Part shown: positions 44,654-53,681 of the stretch, one piece after another | Layout: every line of letters begins with the position of its first letter | How positions within the stretch are numbered: position 1 is the first letter of the stretch | NCBI RefSeq assembly: GCF_002899945.2 | Contig: NZ_PPEG02000008.1 | Location: 248,001 to 312,000 of the forward strand | Source of the DNA: Chryseobacterium viscerum | GTDB taxonomy: Bacteria; Bacteroidota; Bacteroidia; Flavobacteriales; Weeksellaceae | Direction: 5' to 3' | Length of the DNA stretch: 64,000 nt | Translations under genes and position numbers: made by a program | Notes under the pieces: generated by a model | Seen by the model: the letters and a program-made list of their open reading frames with translations, nothing else | What the model was told of the DNA's origin: nothing | Database searches by the model: none

Positions 44654-46204
44654 TTATAAATCAAACTTAATTCCTTGTGCTAAAGGAAGTTGTGCAGTAT
44701 AATTTATAGTGTTAGTTTGTCTTCTCATATAGTACTTCCAAGCGTCAGAACCTGACTCTCTTCCTCCTCCGGTTTCTTTTTCTCCACCGAAAGCACCACC
44801 GATTTCCGCACCAGAAGTTCCGATGTTTACGTTGGCAATACCACAGTCTGAACCTGCATGAGAAAGGAACAATTCTGCCTCTCTTAAGTTCTGAGTCATG
44901 ATAGCAGAAGATAGTCCCTGAGGAACATCATTCTGAATGGCAATAGCTTCTTCTAATGTTTTGTATTTGATAAGATATAAGATTGGTGCAAAGGTTTCAT
45001 GCTGAACAATCTCATAAGAGTTTTTCACTTCTGCAACACAAGGTTTCACGTAGCATCCTGATTCGTAATCTTTTCCAGTTAAAACTCCGCCTTCAACAGC
45101 GAATTTTCCTCCTTCTTTTTTACATTTCTTGATCGCTTCTTCGTATTGGTTTACCGCATCAGTGTCAATAAGTGGTCCTACATGGTTGTTTTCATCCAAT
45201 GGATTTCCTATTTTAAGCTGGCCATAAGCTTTTGTCAGTCTTGTTTTTACTTCATTGTATACGCTTTCGTGGATGATCAGTCTTCTTGTTGAAGTACATC
45301 TCTGTCCTGCAGTTCCTACCGCCCCGAAAACTGCTCCGATGATAGACATGTCAATATCGGCTTCTTTCGTAATGATAATAGCGTTGTTTCCTCCTAATTC
45401 AAGAATAGATTTTCCGAATCTTTCTGCTACTTTAGAAGAAACCATTCGTCCTACTCTTGTAGATCCTGTGAAAGATACCAGTGCTACTCTTTTATCGTCT
45501 ACTAATTTCTGTCCGATTTCGTGGTCTGATACCAATACACTTGAAAGTCCTTCAGGAAGGTTATTCTCCTTTAAAACTTCAATCATTATATTCTGGCATG
45601 CAATGGCACAAAGTGGTGTTTTCTCAGATGGTTTCCAGATGGTAACGTTACCACAGATCCATGCTAATGCTGTATTCCAAGACCACACAGCTACCGGGAA
45701 GTTGAATGCAGTGATGATTCCTACAACCCCTAGCGGATGGTATTGCTCATACATTCTGTGCCCTGGTCTTTCAGAGTGCATCGTGTACCCCTGAAGCTGT
45801 CTTGAAAGTCCTACCGCGAAATCGCAGATATCGATCATTTCCTGAACTTCTCCAAGTCCTTCCTGTAATGACTTACCCATTTCGTAAGAAACAAGTTTAC
45901 CAAGATCGTCTTTGTATTCTCTTAATTTTAAGCCCAGCTGTCTTACGATCTCTCCTCTTTTGGGAGCCGGGATCAGTCTGAATTCCTGAAATGCTTTTTG
46001 AGCAGTTTCAATTACTTTGTCATAATCACTTTCTCCGGAAGTTTTTACTTTAGCGATCAACTTTCCATCTACAGGAGAAATGCTTTCTATCACCTTTCCT
46101 GAAGCGAAATATTTTCCGCCTGTTGAGGTACCTTTATTTTCTTCTTTAATACCTAAATTTTTCAGCGTTTTTTCGATTCCGAAATCCTTTACTTTTTTTG
46201 ACAT
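44654..46204 (-). CDS. aldehyde dehydrogenase, aminoadipate-semialdehyde (piperideine-6-carboxylate) type
   Basis: A 516-residue ALDH. NAD-binding and catalytic parts are visible: NFPVAVWSWNTALAWICGN, KPSEKTPL, SFTGSTRVG, the catalytic Glu in LELGGNNAIII, and the catalytic Cys in GTAGQRCTSTRRL. The E-E-T-G-G-G-R-E-S-G-S-D-A-W-K-like C-terminal block is typical of the ALDH7 (antiquitin) group, which oxidises 2-aminoadipate semialdehyde. Together with the lysine aminotransferase downstream it forms a two-step lysine catabolic unit. The exact substrate is inferred from family and context. Confidence 0.9.
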   Translation of the reverse strand: MSKKVKDFGIEKTLKNLGIKEENKGTSTGGKYFASGKVIESISPVDGKLIAKVKTSGESDYDKVIETAQKAFQEFRLIPAPKRGEIVRQLGLKLREYKDDLGKLVSYEMGKSLQEGLGEVQEMIDICDFAVGLSRQLQGYTMHSERPGHRMYEQYHPLGVVGIITAFNFPVAVWSWNTALAWICGNVTIWKPSEKTPLCAIACQNIMIEVLKENNLPEGLSSVLVSDHEIGQKLVDDKRVALVSFTGSTRVGRMVSSKVAERFGKSILELGGNNAIIITKEADIDMSIIGAVFGAVGTAGQRCTSTRRLIIHESVYNEVKTRLTKAYGQLKIGNPLDENNHVGPLIDTDAVNQYEEAIKKCKKEGGKFAVEGGVLTGKDYESGCYVKPCVAEVKNSYEIVQHETFAPILYLIKYKTLEEAIAIQNDVPQGLSSAIMTQNLREAELFLSHAGSDCGIANVNIGTSGAEIGGAFGGEKETGGGRESGSDAWKYYMRRQTNTINYTAQLPLAQGIKFDL

Positions 46205-46282
46205 AAAATCTTACTTTTCGTTCTCTCTAAAGATAAAAATATTATGCGAACCTCAAAACTTTAATTTTTAATGTGTTTTTTA

Positions 46283-46313
46283 TTTGGACTAATTATAAAC
46301 ATGCTTATCTTTG
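46283..46313 (+). promoter_or_regulatory. Bacteroidota promoter of the 49-residue gene
   Basis: TTTG (46283-46286), 19 bp, then TATCTTTG (46306-46313): a textbook match. It sits 26 bases before the ATG at 46340 and supports that short gene. Confidence 0.75.
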
Positions 46314-46339
46314 CAGGGTAATCATTTTGATAATCACCG

Positions 46340-46489
46340 ATGGAAAATTCACAAGAAAACAACTCAAAGTTTAAAAAGTGGTTCAAGCGTGTAGGATGGG
46401 CGGGATTTGCTTTCTTTACCATTAAAGGCTTGATTTGGCTCGTCATATTCTACTTTGGAGCAGACACGCTTCAGAGTTGTATAAAATAA
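46340..46489 (+). CDS. small single-span membrane protein (49 aa)
   Basis: A short gene of 49 residues with a basic N-terminal half (KFKKWFKRVGW) followed by one membrane span (AGFAFFTIKGLIWLVIFYF) and a short tail ending QSCIK. It is supported by a perfect consensus promoter upstream (46283-46313) and a terminator right after its stop. Small proteins of this type are frequent in flavobacteria but I know no function. Confidence 0.75.
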   Translation: MENSQENNSKFKKWFKRVGWAGFAFFTIKGLIWLVIFYFGADTLQSCIK

Positions 46490-46523
46490 AAAAGCAGAGA
46501 AATTTTCTCTGCTTTCTTTTTTT
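46490..46523 (+). terminator. terminator of the 49-residue gene
   Basis: AAAGCAGAGAA (46491-46501) pairs with TTCTCTGCTTT (46505-46515), followed by a T-rich run. Confidence 0.85.
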
Positions 46524-46679
46524 GTAAAACGTGTACCGAATTGTCATCTTTTTATTGAAACGTTAAAAAAACAGCCCTTTTTTGTATTTTCTGTAATTAA
46601 AAAAAGGAATGAAATACCAAGTTCTAATTGATCATTACCCAAAAAGATCATTTATTATCCTAAACTGACCATTTTAAAA

Positions 46680-46868
46680 CTAATCATTCTTCTTTCTCCC
46701 TGCATGGATCAGGCTCTGATGCAACAGGTATTCTATCTGTCCATTCACACTTCTGAATTCATCGCCTGCCCACTTTTCAAGAAGTTTATAAGTAGACTCA
46801 TCTATCCTTATGACAAAGGATTTTTTACCTTTATTTTCTGAAGTGTTTTGAGCTTTTTCTGATTTCAT
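46680..46868 (-). CDS. ribbon-helix-helix (Arc-like) DNA-binding protein
   Basis: A 62-residue protein. The part SFVIRIDESTYKLLEKWAGDEFRSVNGQIEYLLHQSLI matches the beta-strand, helix, helix layout of the Arc/MetJ ribbon-helix-helix fold. The N-terminus is polar. It follows the SPFH protein gene by 78 bp on the same strand and is probably co-transcribed. It may act as a regulator of that unit. Confidence 0.8.
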   Translation of the reverse strand: MKSEKAQNTSENKGKKSFVIRIDESTYKLLEKWAGDEFRSVNGQIEYLLHQSLIHAGRKKND

Positions 46869-46946
46869 TGTTCTTGTTTTTAATGCAAGATTTATTTTCC
46901 AGGTTTATAAGTTCAATCATCAACCTGAAAATTTTTATTATTATTC

Positions 46947-47813
46947 TTAGTTATACAGCGTTCCTGCATTTAGGATTGGAGTTGCTGCTTTTTCACCACA
47001 TAAAACCACCATTAGGTTGCTTACCATGGCTGCTTTTCTTTCATCATCAAGCTCAACGATATTACCTTCGGAAAGCTTTTTCAGCGCAAGATCTACCATT
47101 CCTACAGCTCCTTCCACAATTTTGGTTCTTGCTGCAACAATAGCTGTAGCCTGCTGTCTTTGAAGCATTGCTCCTGCAATTTCCGAAGCATAGGCTAAGT
47201 GTGAAATCCTTGCTTCCTGAATCACAATTCCTGCTTTTGAAAGACGGTCTGTAAGCTCCTGTTCCAAAATAGAATTGATCTTATCTCCACCCTCTCTTAA
47301 AGTGATCGGCGCGTGATCATCCTCTAAATTATCATAAGGAAAACTCATCGCCAGATGACGTACCGCAGCTTCACTCTGCATTCTTACAAAGTCAGAATAG
47401 CGTTCTACATCAAAAGCTGCCTTATAGGTATCTCCTACTTTCCATACCATTACTACAGCAATTTCGATAGGGTTTCCCATTTTATCATTTACCTTCAGGG
47501 TCTGCCCTTGCAAGTTCTCGGAACGCAAAGACATTTTCTGTGACGAGTATAAAGGATTGATAAAAAACAGTCCGTTTTCTTTTACCGAACCTACATATTT
47601 CCCAAAGAAGTTCAATACTCTTGAGTGATTAGGCTGAATGATCATTAATCCTTTCAGAAAAAAGCACGAAGTAAGAAAGCAAAGCATAGCGATCACCACA
47701 TAGGCAATACTTTGATCTACTCCGCTCACAAAGAAGTAAACTGCTGCCACAAACAAAGCAAGACAGATGACCAGTGTAATGTAACCTGACATAGGTTTTA
47801 ATGTTTTTTCCAT
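46947..47813 (-). CDS. SPFH/Band 7 domain membrane protein
   Basis: A 288-residue protein with two membrane segments at the N-terminus (about 12-30 and 36-57), then a stomatin/prohibitin-like SPFH domain (QPNHSRVLNFFGKYVGSVKENGLFFINP...VVMVWKVGD, RHLAMSFPYDN, LSKAGIVIQEARISHLAYASEIAGAMLQRQQATAIVAARTKIVEGAVGMVD). Such proteins form membrane scaffolds that organise lipid domains or proteases. It is paired with a ribbon-helix-helix gene downstream. No NfeD partner is adjacent. Confidence 0.92.
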   Translation of the reverse strand: MEKTLKPMSGYITLVICLALFVAAVYFFVSGVDQSIAYVVIAMLCFLTSCFFLKGLMIIQPNHSRVLNFFGKYVGSVKENGLFFINPLYSSQKMSLRSENLQGQTLKVNDKMGNPIEIAVVMVWKVGDTYKAAFDVERYSDFVRMQSEAAVRHLAMSFPYDNLEDDHAPITLREGGDKINSILEQELTDRLSKAGIVIQEARISHLAYASEIAGAMLQRQQATAIVAARTKIVEGAVGMVDLALKKLSEGNIVELDDERKAAMVSNLMVVLCGEKAATPILNAGTLYN

Positions 47814-48108
47814 AATTGAATTTTATTTTGATATTATTTTGATATCATAAAGATAGCAATGAATTTTGAATTATGAGGCATTAATTATATTTTTTTTGAT
47901 GAGGTGTGTTGTGGATTTCGAGTTTCGAGATGTGATATGAATGTGGCATTTGGAGAATTATAATACGAGAGTATGAAAATTAATGATTCTTTTTGTAATA
48001 ACTCATAACTCAAAATCCTGAAACTCGTATCTCTTATCTCGCAAAAAAGGACACAAAAAAATCCCGGAAAATGAATTCCGGGATTTTGCTTTTTATATGT
48101 TTGAAGTT
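47814..48108. other. intergenic region
   Basis: About 295 bases between two minus-strand genes. It contains the terminator at 48057-48087 and low-complexity sequence. A short direct motif (ATTTCGAG, TTTCGAGA, near 47919-47933) was noticed but nothing functional was recognised. Confidence 0.4.
48057..48087 (-). terminator. terminator after the ResB-CcsA gene
   Basis: AAAATCCCGGAA (48057-48068) pairs with TTCCGGGATTTT (48076-48087) over 12 bp with a 7-base loop, 22 bases past the gene end. Confidence 0.85.
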
Positions 48109-51100
48109 TTATTTCTTCGTTAAAGTTTTAAACTTGAAATAAGATACTGCTGATAGTGTAATCATTGTTGCGATTCCGATATATACCCAAGCTGGTACTG
48201 GTACCGGATCTCCTGCTGCATAAGAGTGAAGTCCACTCAGGTAGTAATTTACCCCAAAATAAGTCATTACCATTGAACAGAACGCAAACATTGTTGCTAC
48301 GTGGAATGCCCATCTGCTTCTCAATCCAGGTACTAATCTCATGTGCAATACAAATGCATACACCATGATGGAGATGAAAGCCCAAGTTTCTTTCGGGTCC
48401 CAGCTCCAGTATCTTCCCCAAGATTCGTTTGCCCAGATTCCTCCTAAGAAGTTTCCTACTGTTAATGCAAACAATCCGATTGTTAATGACATTTCAGAAA
48501 CGACTACCAATTCTTTTAATGTTGTATCGTGGTGAATTTTATACGTTTCTTTATTGGATATAATATAGAATACCAATGAGATTACAGCAATGATCATCGA
48601 CAGTGCAAAGAATCCGTAACTGGAAGTAATAATGGCTACGTGAACAATCAACCAATAAGATTTCAATACCGGAACAAGCGGTGTGATCTGTGGATCAAGA
48701 GCTGAACCTCCATGTGCAAATCCCATCATGATAACAGCCACCATAAATCCGGAAGCAGGAATCAATGCATTTGAATTTCTATAAAGCGCCAGACCTGCCG
48801 TAATACCTACCCAAGAGATGAAGATAATAGCTTCATATCCGTTACTCCATGGTGCGTGTCCAGAAATATACCATCTTGCAACAAGCCCAAGGAAATGGCA
48901 TAGATATCCTATTAAACCAACAGCTATAATAACCTTAATGGCTTTATTTAATAGTTTATTTGACTTGAATAATTCAACAAACCCCAGAATTAAAAGAAGA
49001 CCTCCAATGATGGTATAGAAAATCAATAGTTTGAAGTTAATATCCGCTTTATTCATGAAAACCTCAAGATCAACTTTTGATTTTGCAGGAACTACTGCCT
49101 TCCCCCATTTCTGCTGATATTCTGAAAGCTTTACCAATTCTTCATCTGCTTTGCTCCAGTTTCCTGATTTCTGAGCAGTAAGTGCTTGTGCAAAGTAAGG
49201 TCCCATTACCTGCTGAGATTCCATATCCGGTTCGAATTTCTGATCTAACCATGAATGCCATGTATGATTGGCATCATTTTTCACAGGAACAATTCTCATA
49301 AACTGACCGCTAAAGAACTCATTGAAGATCTGTACTCTTTCGTTTACAGCAATAACTTCTTTATCATAATTGGTCTGATCAGCCGGTTTCTTACGGAATG
49401 CCGTATTGTAATCATGATCTAAAATATATGTTAGATTACCATTGGCATCTGCCGGGAAAAGGTTCATCAGTGAAGTATAGCCATCTTCATCTGCCTTTGT
49501 TTTATTTTTCAGTTCATCACCACCTTTCGGTCCCACCTTGATTATTGGAACCATTGTCCAGCTTGGAGTGTCTGTATTGATAGAGAGGAACCATTGGTTA
49601 GCAGTAAGCGACTTTCCGTCTGTTCCTTTGAATTCGTCTTTTTTATATAGTTTTCTTAAAACATCTAATGCTACTGTATTTATAGGAACAATTCTTCCTT
49701 CAAAACTTTGCACCAAAAGGTAACCGAATTTATCCGCATGTTCTTTAGTGATTCTATTTCTCGCAATGATTTCATCCGGAGAGATAGATCTCATTTTACC
49801 CATTGGGGTTGCTAATGAGTTATTCTTTGGAGCAGCACCATCAAGCGGTTGAGCAGATGGAGCCGGTGCATGAGAATGATTGTCTCCTTCTACGTGGATA
49901 TGTTCTCTGCTTCCGTCAGTAGTACCATGTGTTTCGATTTTCTGTGCATTTAAACCTAAGCTTAAAAGAATCAATAATACTGCAGCCGCTTTTTTCTTAC
50001 TAGCATCTACAAGCATTTTATTTAATTTCCAGAAGTGTGTTCCTTTCCAGAAGAAAATAACAAACATTCCTAAGAATAAAAGACCATATCCGATGTAAGA
50101 AATCAAAGTTCCCCAGAAATCATGGTTGACAGAAAGTACCGTTCCCATTCTGTCCGGATCAAAACTTGACTGGAAGAAACGGTATCCTTTATGATTAAGA
50201 ACGTGGTTCATATAGATTTTATAAGGAGTTTCTTTACCTTCATCAATGATTTTAATGTGACTTTCATAAGCACTTGGAGATGAACTTCCTGGATACGTTT
50301 CCATAACGAAATCATCCAGTTTCAATGCGAAAGGGGTATTGTATACTTTAGGTCCGAAGCCTACCATGATGTTTAAACCATCCATAGTAACCTGTTTGTA
50401 AACGTTTGGATTTCCTCTTTCAACAGAAAGATCTACCAATCGTTTTGTTTTTGGTCCCTGAAGCTCAATCTGAAGCATATCCGGAACACTAGCATCTTTC
50501 TTCCTGTCTCCTTCAATAGCGATCAGTCTTCCTTTTTTAAGACCTTCAGGAACTACAAGTTTTAATTCGTTGATGGTATATAAACTTCTTAATGCTAACG
50601 GCTGGAATTCATTTTTAACGGTAGTTCCGGTAGCCTGAGTAGCCATGGTCATATAGTTGGCATCTACAGGAGTTTTGATGAACAATTTTCCTCCTTCATT
50701 TTTGAACTCAACAGCTCCTTCAATCGCTCTGTTGAATGTCACCAAAGTTCCGTTGATCGATTTTGTCTCTCCCGGTTTGATGTAAATATTTTGTCTTCCG
50801 GTACTTCCGGTAGAAACCAAATGAAGGTACTCTGCACCGTTTGGCTCAGCTACAAGGCTGTCTTTTTTTCTTTGAATGTATTCCTTAGCAAATACTTTCA
50901 CTTCTTTTCCGTGGAAGTCATAAGTTGCATTGAAATCTTTATGCAATGGTGACATCAGATAAGGAACATCCTGATAGTTAAGAACATCTCCTTTTTCTTC
51001 GATCTGGATTTTAAAGAAATTTTTATCCGTTACGATTTCGTTGGAAGTCTCACCTTCCCGGATGTGCATTTGCCCTTCAAAACTGATGTATCTTGTGATA

Positions 51101-51378
51101 GCACCACCGATAAAAATGAAAATAAAGGCAAGGTGGAAAACAAGAACCGGCCATTTTTCCTTTTTCCACAGTCTGTATCTTCCGATATTTCCTATGAAGT
51201 TTAGAATGAGCACGACCATGATCAGTTCGAACCATTTGGCCTCATAAATTAATGCTTTTGCTGTAGGAGTTCCGTAGTCGTTTTCTAAGAACGTTGCATA
51301 AGCCATCGCAAATGCGTACACCAGCAACAATACAGCCATTGTTCTGGTTGAGATAAGAATATCTTGGAGCTTCTTCAT
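48109..51378 (-). CDS. fused cytochrome c biogenesis protein (ResB-CcsA)
   Basis: A 1089-residue fusion of the two system II cytochrome c maturation components. The N-terminal ResB-like part has membrane spans, a large periplasmic domain and FQSSFDPDRMGTVLSVNHD. A middle segment carries a signal-like stretch ending in LNAQ near 480, followed by a His-rich stretch (HIHVEGDNHSHAP). The C-terminal CcsA part has many spans and the heme-handling WGRYWSWDPKETWAF motif. It ligates heme to apocytochrome c outside the cytoplasmic membrane. Length is that of the usual Bacteroidota ResB-CcsA fusion. A consensus promoter lies at 51399-51426. Confidence 0.93.
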   Translation of the reverse strand: MKKLQDILISTRTMAVLLLVYAFAMAYATFLENDYGTPTAKALIYEAKWFELIMVVLILNFIGNIGRYRLWKKEKWPVLVFHLAFIFIFIGGAITRYISFEGQMHIREGETSNEIVTDKNFFKIQIEEKGDVLNYQDVPYLMSPLHKDFNATYDFHGKEVKVFAKEYIQRKKDSLVAEPNGAEYLHLVSTGSTGRQNIYIKPGETKSINGTLVTFNRAIEGAVEFKNEGGKLFIKTPVDANYMTMATQATGTTVKNEFQPLALRSLYTINELKLVVPEGLKKGRLIAIEGDRKKDASVPDMLQIELQGPKTKRLVDLSVERGNPNVYKQVTMDGLNIMVGFGPKVYNTPFALKLDDFVMETYPGSSSPSAYESHIKIIDEGKETPYKIYMNHVLNHKGYRFFQSSFDPDRMGTVLSVNHDFWGTLISYIGYGLLFLGMFVIFFWKGTHFWKLNKMLVDASKKKAAAVLLILLSLGLNAQKIETHGTTDGSREHIHVEGDNHSHAPAPSAQPLDGAAPKNNSLATPMGKMRSISPDEIIARNRITKEHADKFGYLLVQSFEGRIVPINTVALDVLRKLYKKDEFKGTDGKSLTANQWFLSINTDTPSWTMVPIIKVGPKGGDELKNKTKADEDGYTSLMNLFPADANGNLTYILDHDYNTAFRKKPADQTNYDKEVIAVNERVQIFNEFFSGQFMRIVPVKNDANHTWHSWLDQKFEPDMESQQVMGPYFAQALTAQKSGNWSKADEELVKLSEYQQKWGKAVVPAKSKVDLEVFMNKADINFKLLIFYTIIGGLLLILGFVELFKSNKLLNKAIKVIIAVGLIGYLCHFLGLVARWYISGHAPWSNGYEAIIFISWVGITAGLALYRNSNALIPASGFMVAVIMMGFAHGGSALDPQITPLVPVLKSYWLIVHVAIITSSYGFFALSMIIAVISLVFYIISNKETYKIHHDTTLKELVVVSEMSLTIGLFALTVGNFLGGIWANESWGRYWSWDPKETWAFISIMVYAFVLHMRLVPGLRSRWAFHVATMFAFCSMVMTYFGVNYYLSGLHSYAAGDPVPVPAWVYIGIATMITLSAVSYFKFKTLTKK

Positions 51379-51398
51379 GATTTATTGTACTTGACATG

Positions 51399-51426
51399 CA
51401 AAAATAAGCATGATAAACCATAACAA
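51399..51426 (-). promoter_or_regulatory. promoter of the ResB-CcsA gene
   Basis: On the minus strand TTG (51424-51426), 17 bp, TATTTTTG (51399-51406). This fits the Bacteroidota consensus and lies 21 bases upstream of the start codon. Confidence 0.6.
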
Positions 51427-51666
51427 GCTTAAAAAAAGCTGTTTTTTGTCACTTTGGCCTCAGTTTTGCTTATTTTGAAACATTCTTAATAAGCCTGAAA
51501 ACATTGGGAAAAATTCAATTTTGAAAATCTGAAGAATCCAGATTTATAATACCTATTCCGCTGATTGAATTCTTCTATCTCCCAACATTCCAAGTAGTCA
51601 CAAAAATACTAATAGACAAATAGTTAAAGTCCTTTGTATTATTTAAAAAGGAAATAAAAATGTAAA

Positions 51667-52248
51667 CTATTTTCCAAAATATATTTTTTTCCTGATTTTA
51701 CTTAAAAATTCATGAGTAATTCCCAGATAGGAAGCCACCTGTTGCTGGGTTAGTCTTTGTTCCAATCCCGGATATTTCTCAAGGAATTCCAAATATCGTT
51801 TATCAGCCGTTTTGCCCGTTAAAGAAAGAATTCTTCTCTGGAGTGCTACCGAAGATTTTTGGTTCATGATTCTGAAAAGCTTTTCTATCTGAGGCATTGT
51901 TTCGTACAAGACCTCTTTATCTTTTTTTGAAATCATCAATACTTCACTATCCTCAAGAGCTTCAATGTTCAATATAGAAGGAACATGATTGATCAGACTG
52001 TCTATATCTGTAATCCACCAGTCTTCCACAGCAAAATATAAAGTCTGCTCAAATCCTGTTTCGTTCAGGTAATAAATTTTAAAACAGCCATTCAAAACAA
52101 AACCTTCAAAAAGGCAATAGTCTCCTTCATTGAGAACTATTTCTTTCTTTTTAAACTTTTTGTATTCAAATGGCTTTACAAACTTTTTAAAATCCTCCTC
52201 CGAAAGGTGTATATATTGATTGATATTTTTTAGAAGTAAATCGGACAT
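51667..52248 (-). CDS. Crp/Fnr family transcriptional regulator
   Basis: A 193-residue regulator from the ATG at 52248, which gives the usual family start (MSDLLLKNINQYIHLSEEDF). An upstream ATG at 52290 would add 14 hydrophobic residues and is less likely. The cyclic-nucleotide-binding-like beta barrel spans about 25-130 (LNEGDYCLFEGFVLNGCFKIYYL). The C-terminal helix-turn-helix is at 155-185 (RLTQQQVASYLGITHEFLSKIRKKI). This divergent cNMP-fold group is common in Bacteroidota. The signal and target genes are unknown. Confidence 0.88.
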   Translation of the reverse strand: MSDLLLKNINQYIHLSEEDFKKFVKPFEYKKFKKKEIVLNEGDYCLFEGFVLNGCFKIYYLNETGFEQTLYFAVEDWWITDIDSLINHVPSILNIEALEDSEVLMISKKDKEVLYETMPQIEKLFRIMNQKSSVALQRRILSLTGKTADKRYLEFLEKYPGLEQRLTQQQVASYLGITHEFLSKIRKKIYFGK

Positions 52249-52667
52249 TGTTTTGTTTAAGCAAAATAAAGGTATCAAAATTATTGACACCTTTACGTAA
52301 TAAGTTATGTTAAGTTATTTTCGTACTTGAGCAATAGAACTCCGATTTTTTATTGGGTAAACGCAAAGGCTTATTATACATTGTGCTTATCTTTGAGACG
52401 CAAGAAAATCGAAGATTTTCAGCAAGCCGAACTGTTTTCACGTCTTTGTATTTTCCAATATAATTTTGTTCTATCCTCACGCGGATTTAGACTGACTTTA
52501 CAGATAATTGTGCATCATCTTATCTTAAAATCTGCGTTATCTGTTTAATCTGCGTGCTTTTGTATTTGAATATTTGAATATGTGGTGCTCAATTTTATGT
52601 GATCTTATAGTAGATTTTTAATATCATCCTGCACCCTTATGTATCCAAAACATGCTCACTTTTAAAT
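52249..52667. other. intergenic region with degenerate repeat-like sequence
   Basis: About 420 bases. The part 52480-52570 carries repeated TCTGCG motifs (AATCTGCGTTATC, AATCTGCGTGC) and a phrase resembling intergenic repeat debris often scattered in flavobacterial genomes. An open frame of 73 codons (52327-52548) crosses it but has no coding look. No terminator found for either neighbour. Confidence 0.4.
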
Positions 52668-53309
52668 CTATTTACTTAAAAATTCATTTGTATTTGTTAT
52701 CCCAGCATAAAGATTTCCTAGAGCAGAAATTCCTGCCAAAAAAGATCTTTGAACCTCCGCAGCTTTCACCACTTCCCCATTAATCTCCCTGTTTCTGGTT
52801 GCTGTAGCATCTCCGATAATTGTATTATGAAAACCAAAATCAAAAGCAGCTCTGGTAGTGGCGTCCACACACACATCGGTCATCATTCCTGTAATCACAA
52901 GGTTTTTGATTTTCTTTGATTCTAGATAGTTCAAAAGATCAGTTTCTCTAAAGCTGTTGGGAAAATGTTTGGTAATTATTTTCTCATTCTCTCGTGGCGA
53001 AACTAAACGGTTAATTTTAGCTCCATCAGTATCCGGAAGGAAAAAAGTGGCTCCGTCATTCGTAGAAATATGCTGAATATGAATGACAGGAAGATTATTT
53101 TTCCGGAAATATTCTAAAATCTTTTTACTATTTTCTCCAGCCTGTTCAGCTTTTTCCAATGTCATTTTTCCTCCCTGGAAATAATCATTTTGTACATCGA
53201 TAATTAATAATGCGGTGTTTTCCATTTTTTGTTTTTGTTGTGCGTTCATTCTAATCAGTGAAATAAATACCAGACCTAAAGTCAGCATTGTTTTGAATCT
53301 ATTTTTCAT
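52668..53309 (-). CDS. isochorismatase-family cysteine hydrolase with signal peptide
   Basis: A 213-residue protein when started at 53309 (MKNRFKTML..., a signal peptide ending in MNAQ). The mature domain is of the isochorismatase/nicotinamidase fold. The catalytic residues are Asp in LLIIDVQNDYF, Lys in IITKHFPNSF, and Cys in VITGMMTDVCVDATTRAAFD. Such enzymes hydrolyse amides or vinyl ethers, for example nicotinamide. The exported location is unusual for the family, and a cytoplasmic start at MENTALLII cannot be excluded. Substrate unknown. Confidence 0.85.
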   Translation of the reverse strand: MKNRFKTMLTLGLVFISLIRMNAQQKQKMENTALLIIDVQNDYFQGGKMTLEKAEQAGENSKKILEYFRKNNLPVIHIQHISTNDGATFFLPDTDGAKINRLVSPRENEKIITKHFPNSFRETDLLNYLESKKIKNLVITGMMTDVCVDATTRAAFDFGFHNTIIGDATATRNREINGEVVKAAEVQRSFLAGISALGNLYAGITNTNEFLSK

Positions 53310-53681
53310 AGGTGAAATTTTATGAGACAAAATTACATAGGCTCCGGATCTTAACCTTTGAACTAGTTCAAAAACACAGCTAACCTTCTATAATATCAAC
53401 TGTATTCTCAAATATTATTATTTTTTTTATTCCTGTAGATTTAAATCAGAAATTTTATTATCTTTTTAAAAGAAAACAAAAAACAACTAGTTAATATAAT
53501 TTAACAGGATCAGATTTGGATAAACAAAAAAAATAGTCTTATTTTATTTTCTAAATAGTAGAAAATATTTTTCAATTAGGTTTTAAATAATCGCTGTAAA
53601 AAGCGGGATTTCCAAAATGTTTTTTGGAGAAAAAAGATTCTTTTAGTGTTGAAAAAACATTAAATTTGTGACATTGATATT
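53310..53681. other. intergenic region upstream of ftsK
   Basis: A 372-base AT-rich gap between divergent genes. It contains a -7 element TAAATTTG (53661-53668) for ftsK, 13 bases before its start. No other structure recognised. Confidence 0.45.
53661..53668 (+). promoter_or_regulatory. promoter -7 element of ftsK
   Basis: TAAATTTG matches TAnnTTTG and ends 13 bases before the ATG, implying a very short 5' leader. No -33 element at the usual spacing. Confidence 0.5.

Noticed and set aside
52327..52548. 73-codon open frame upstream of the isochorismatase gene
   Set aside because: Crosses repeat-like sequence, has irregular composition, and no promoter or homology is recognisable.
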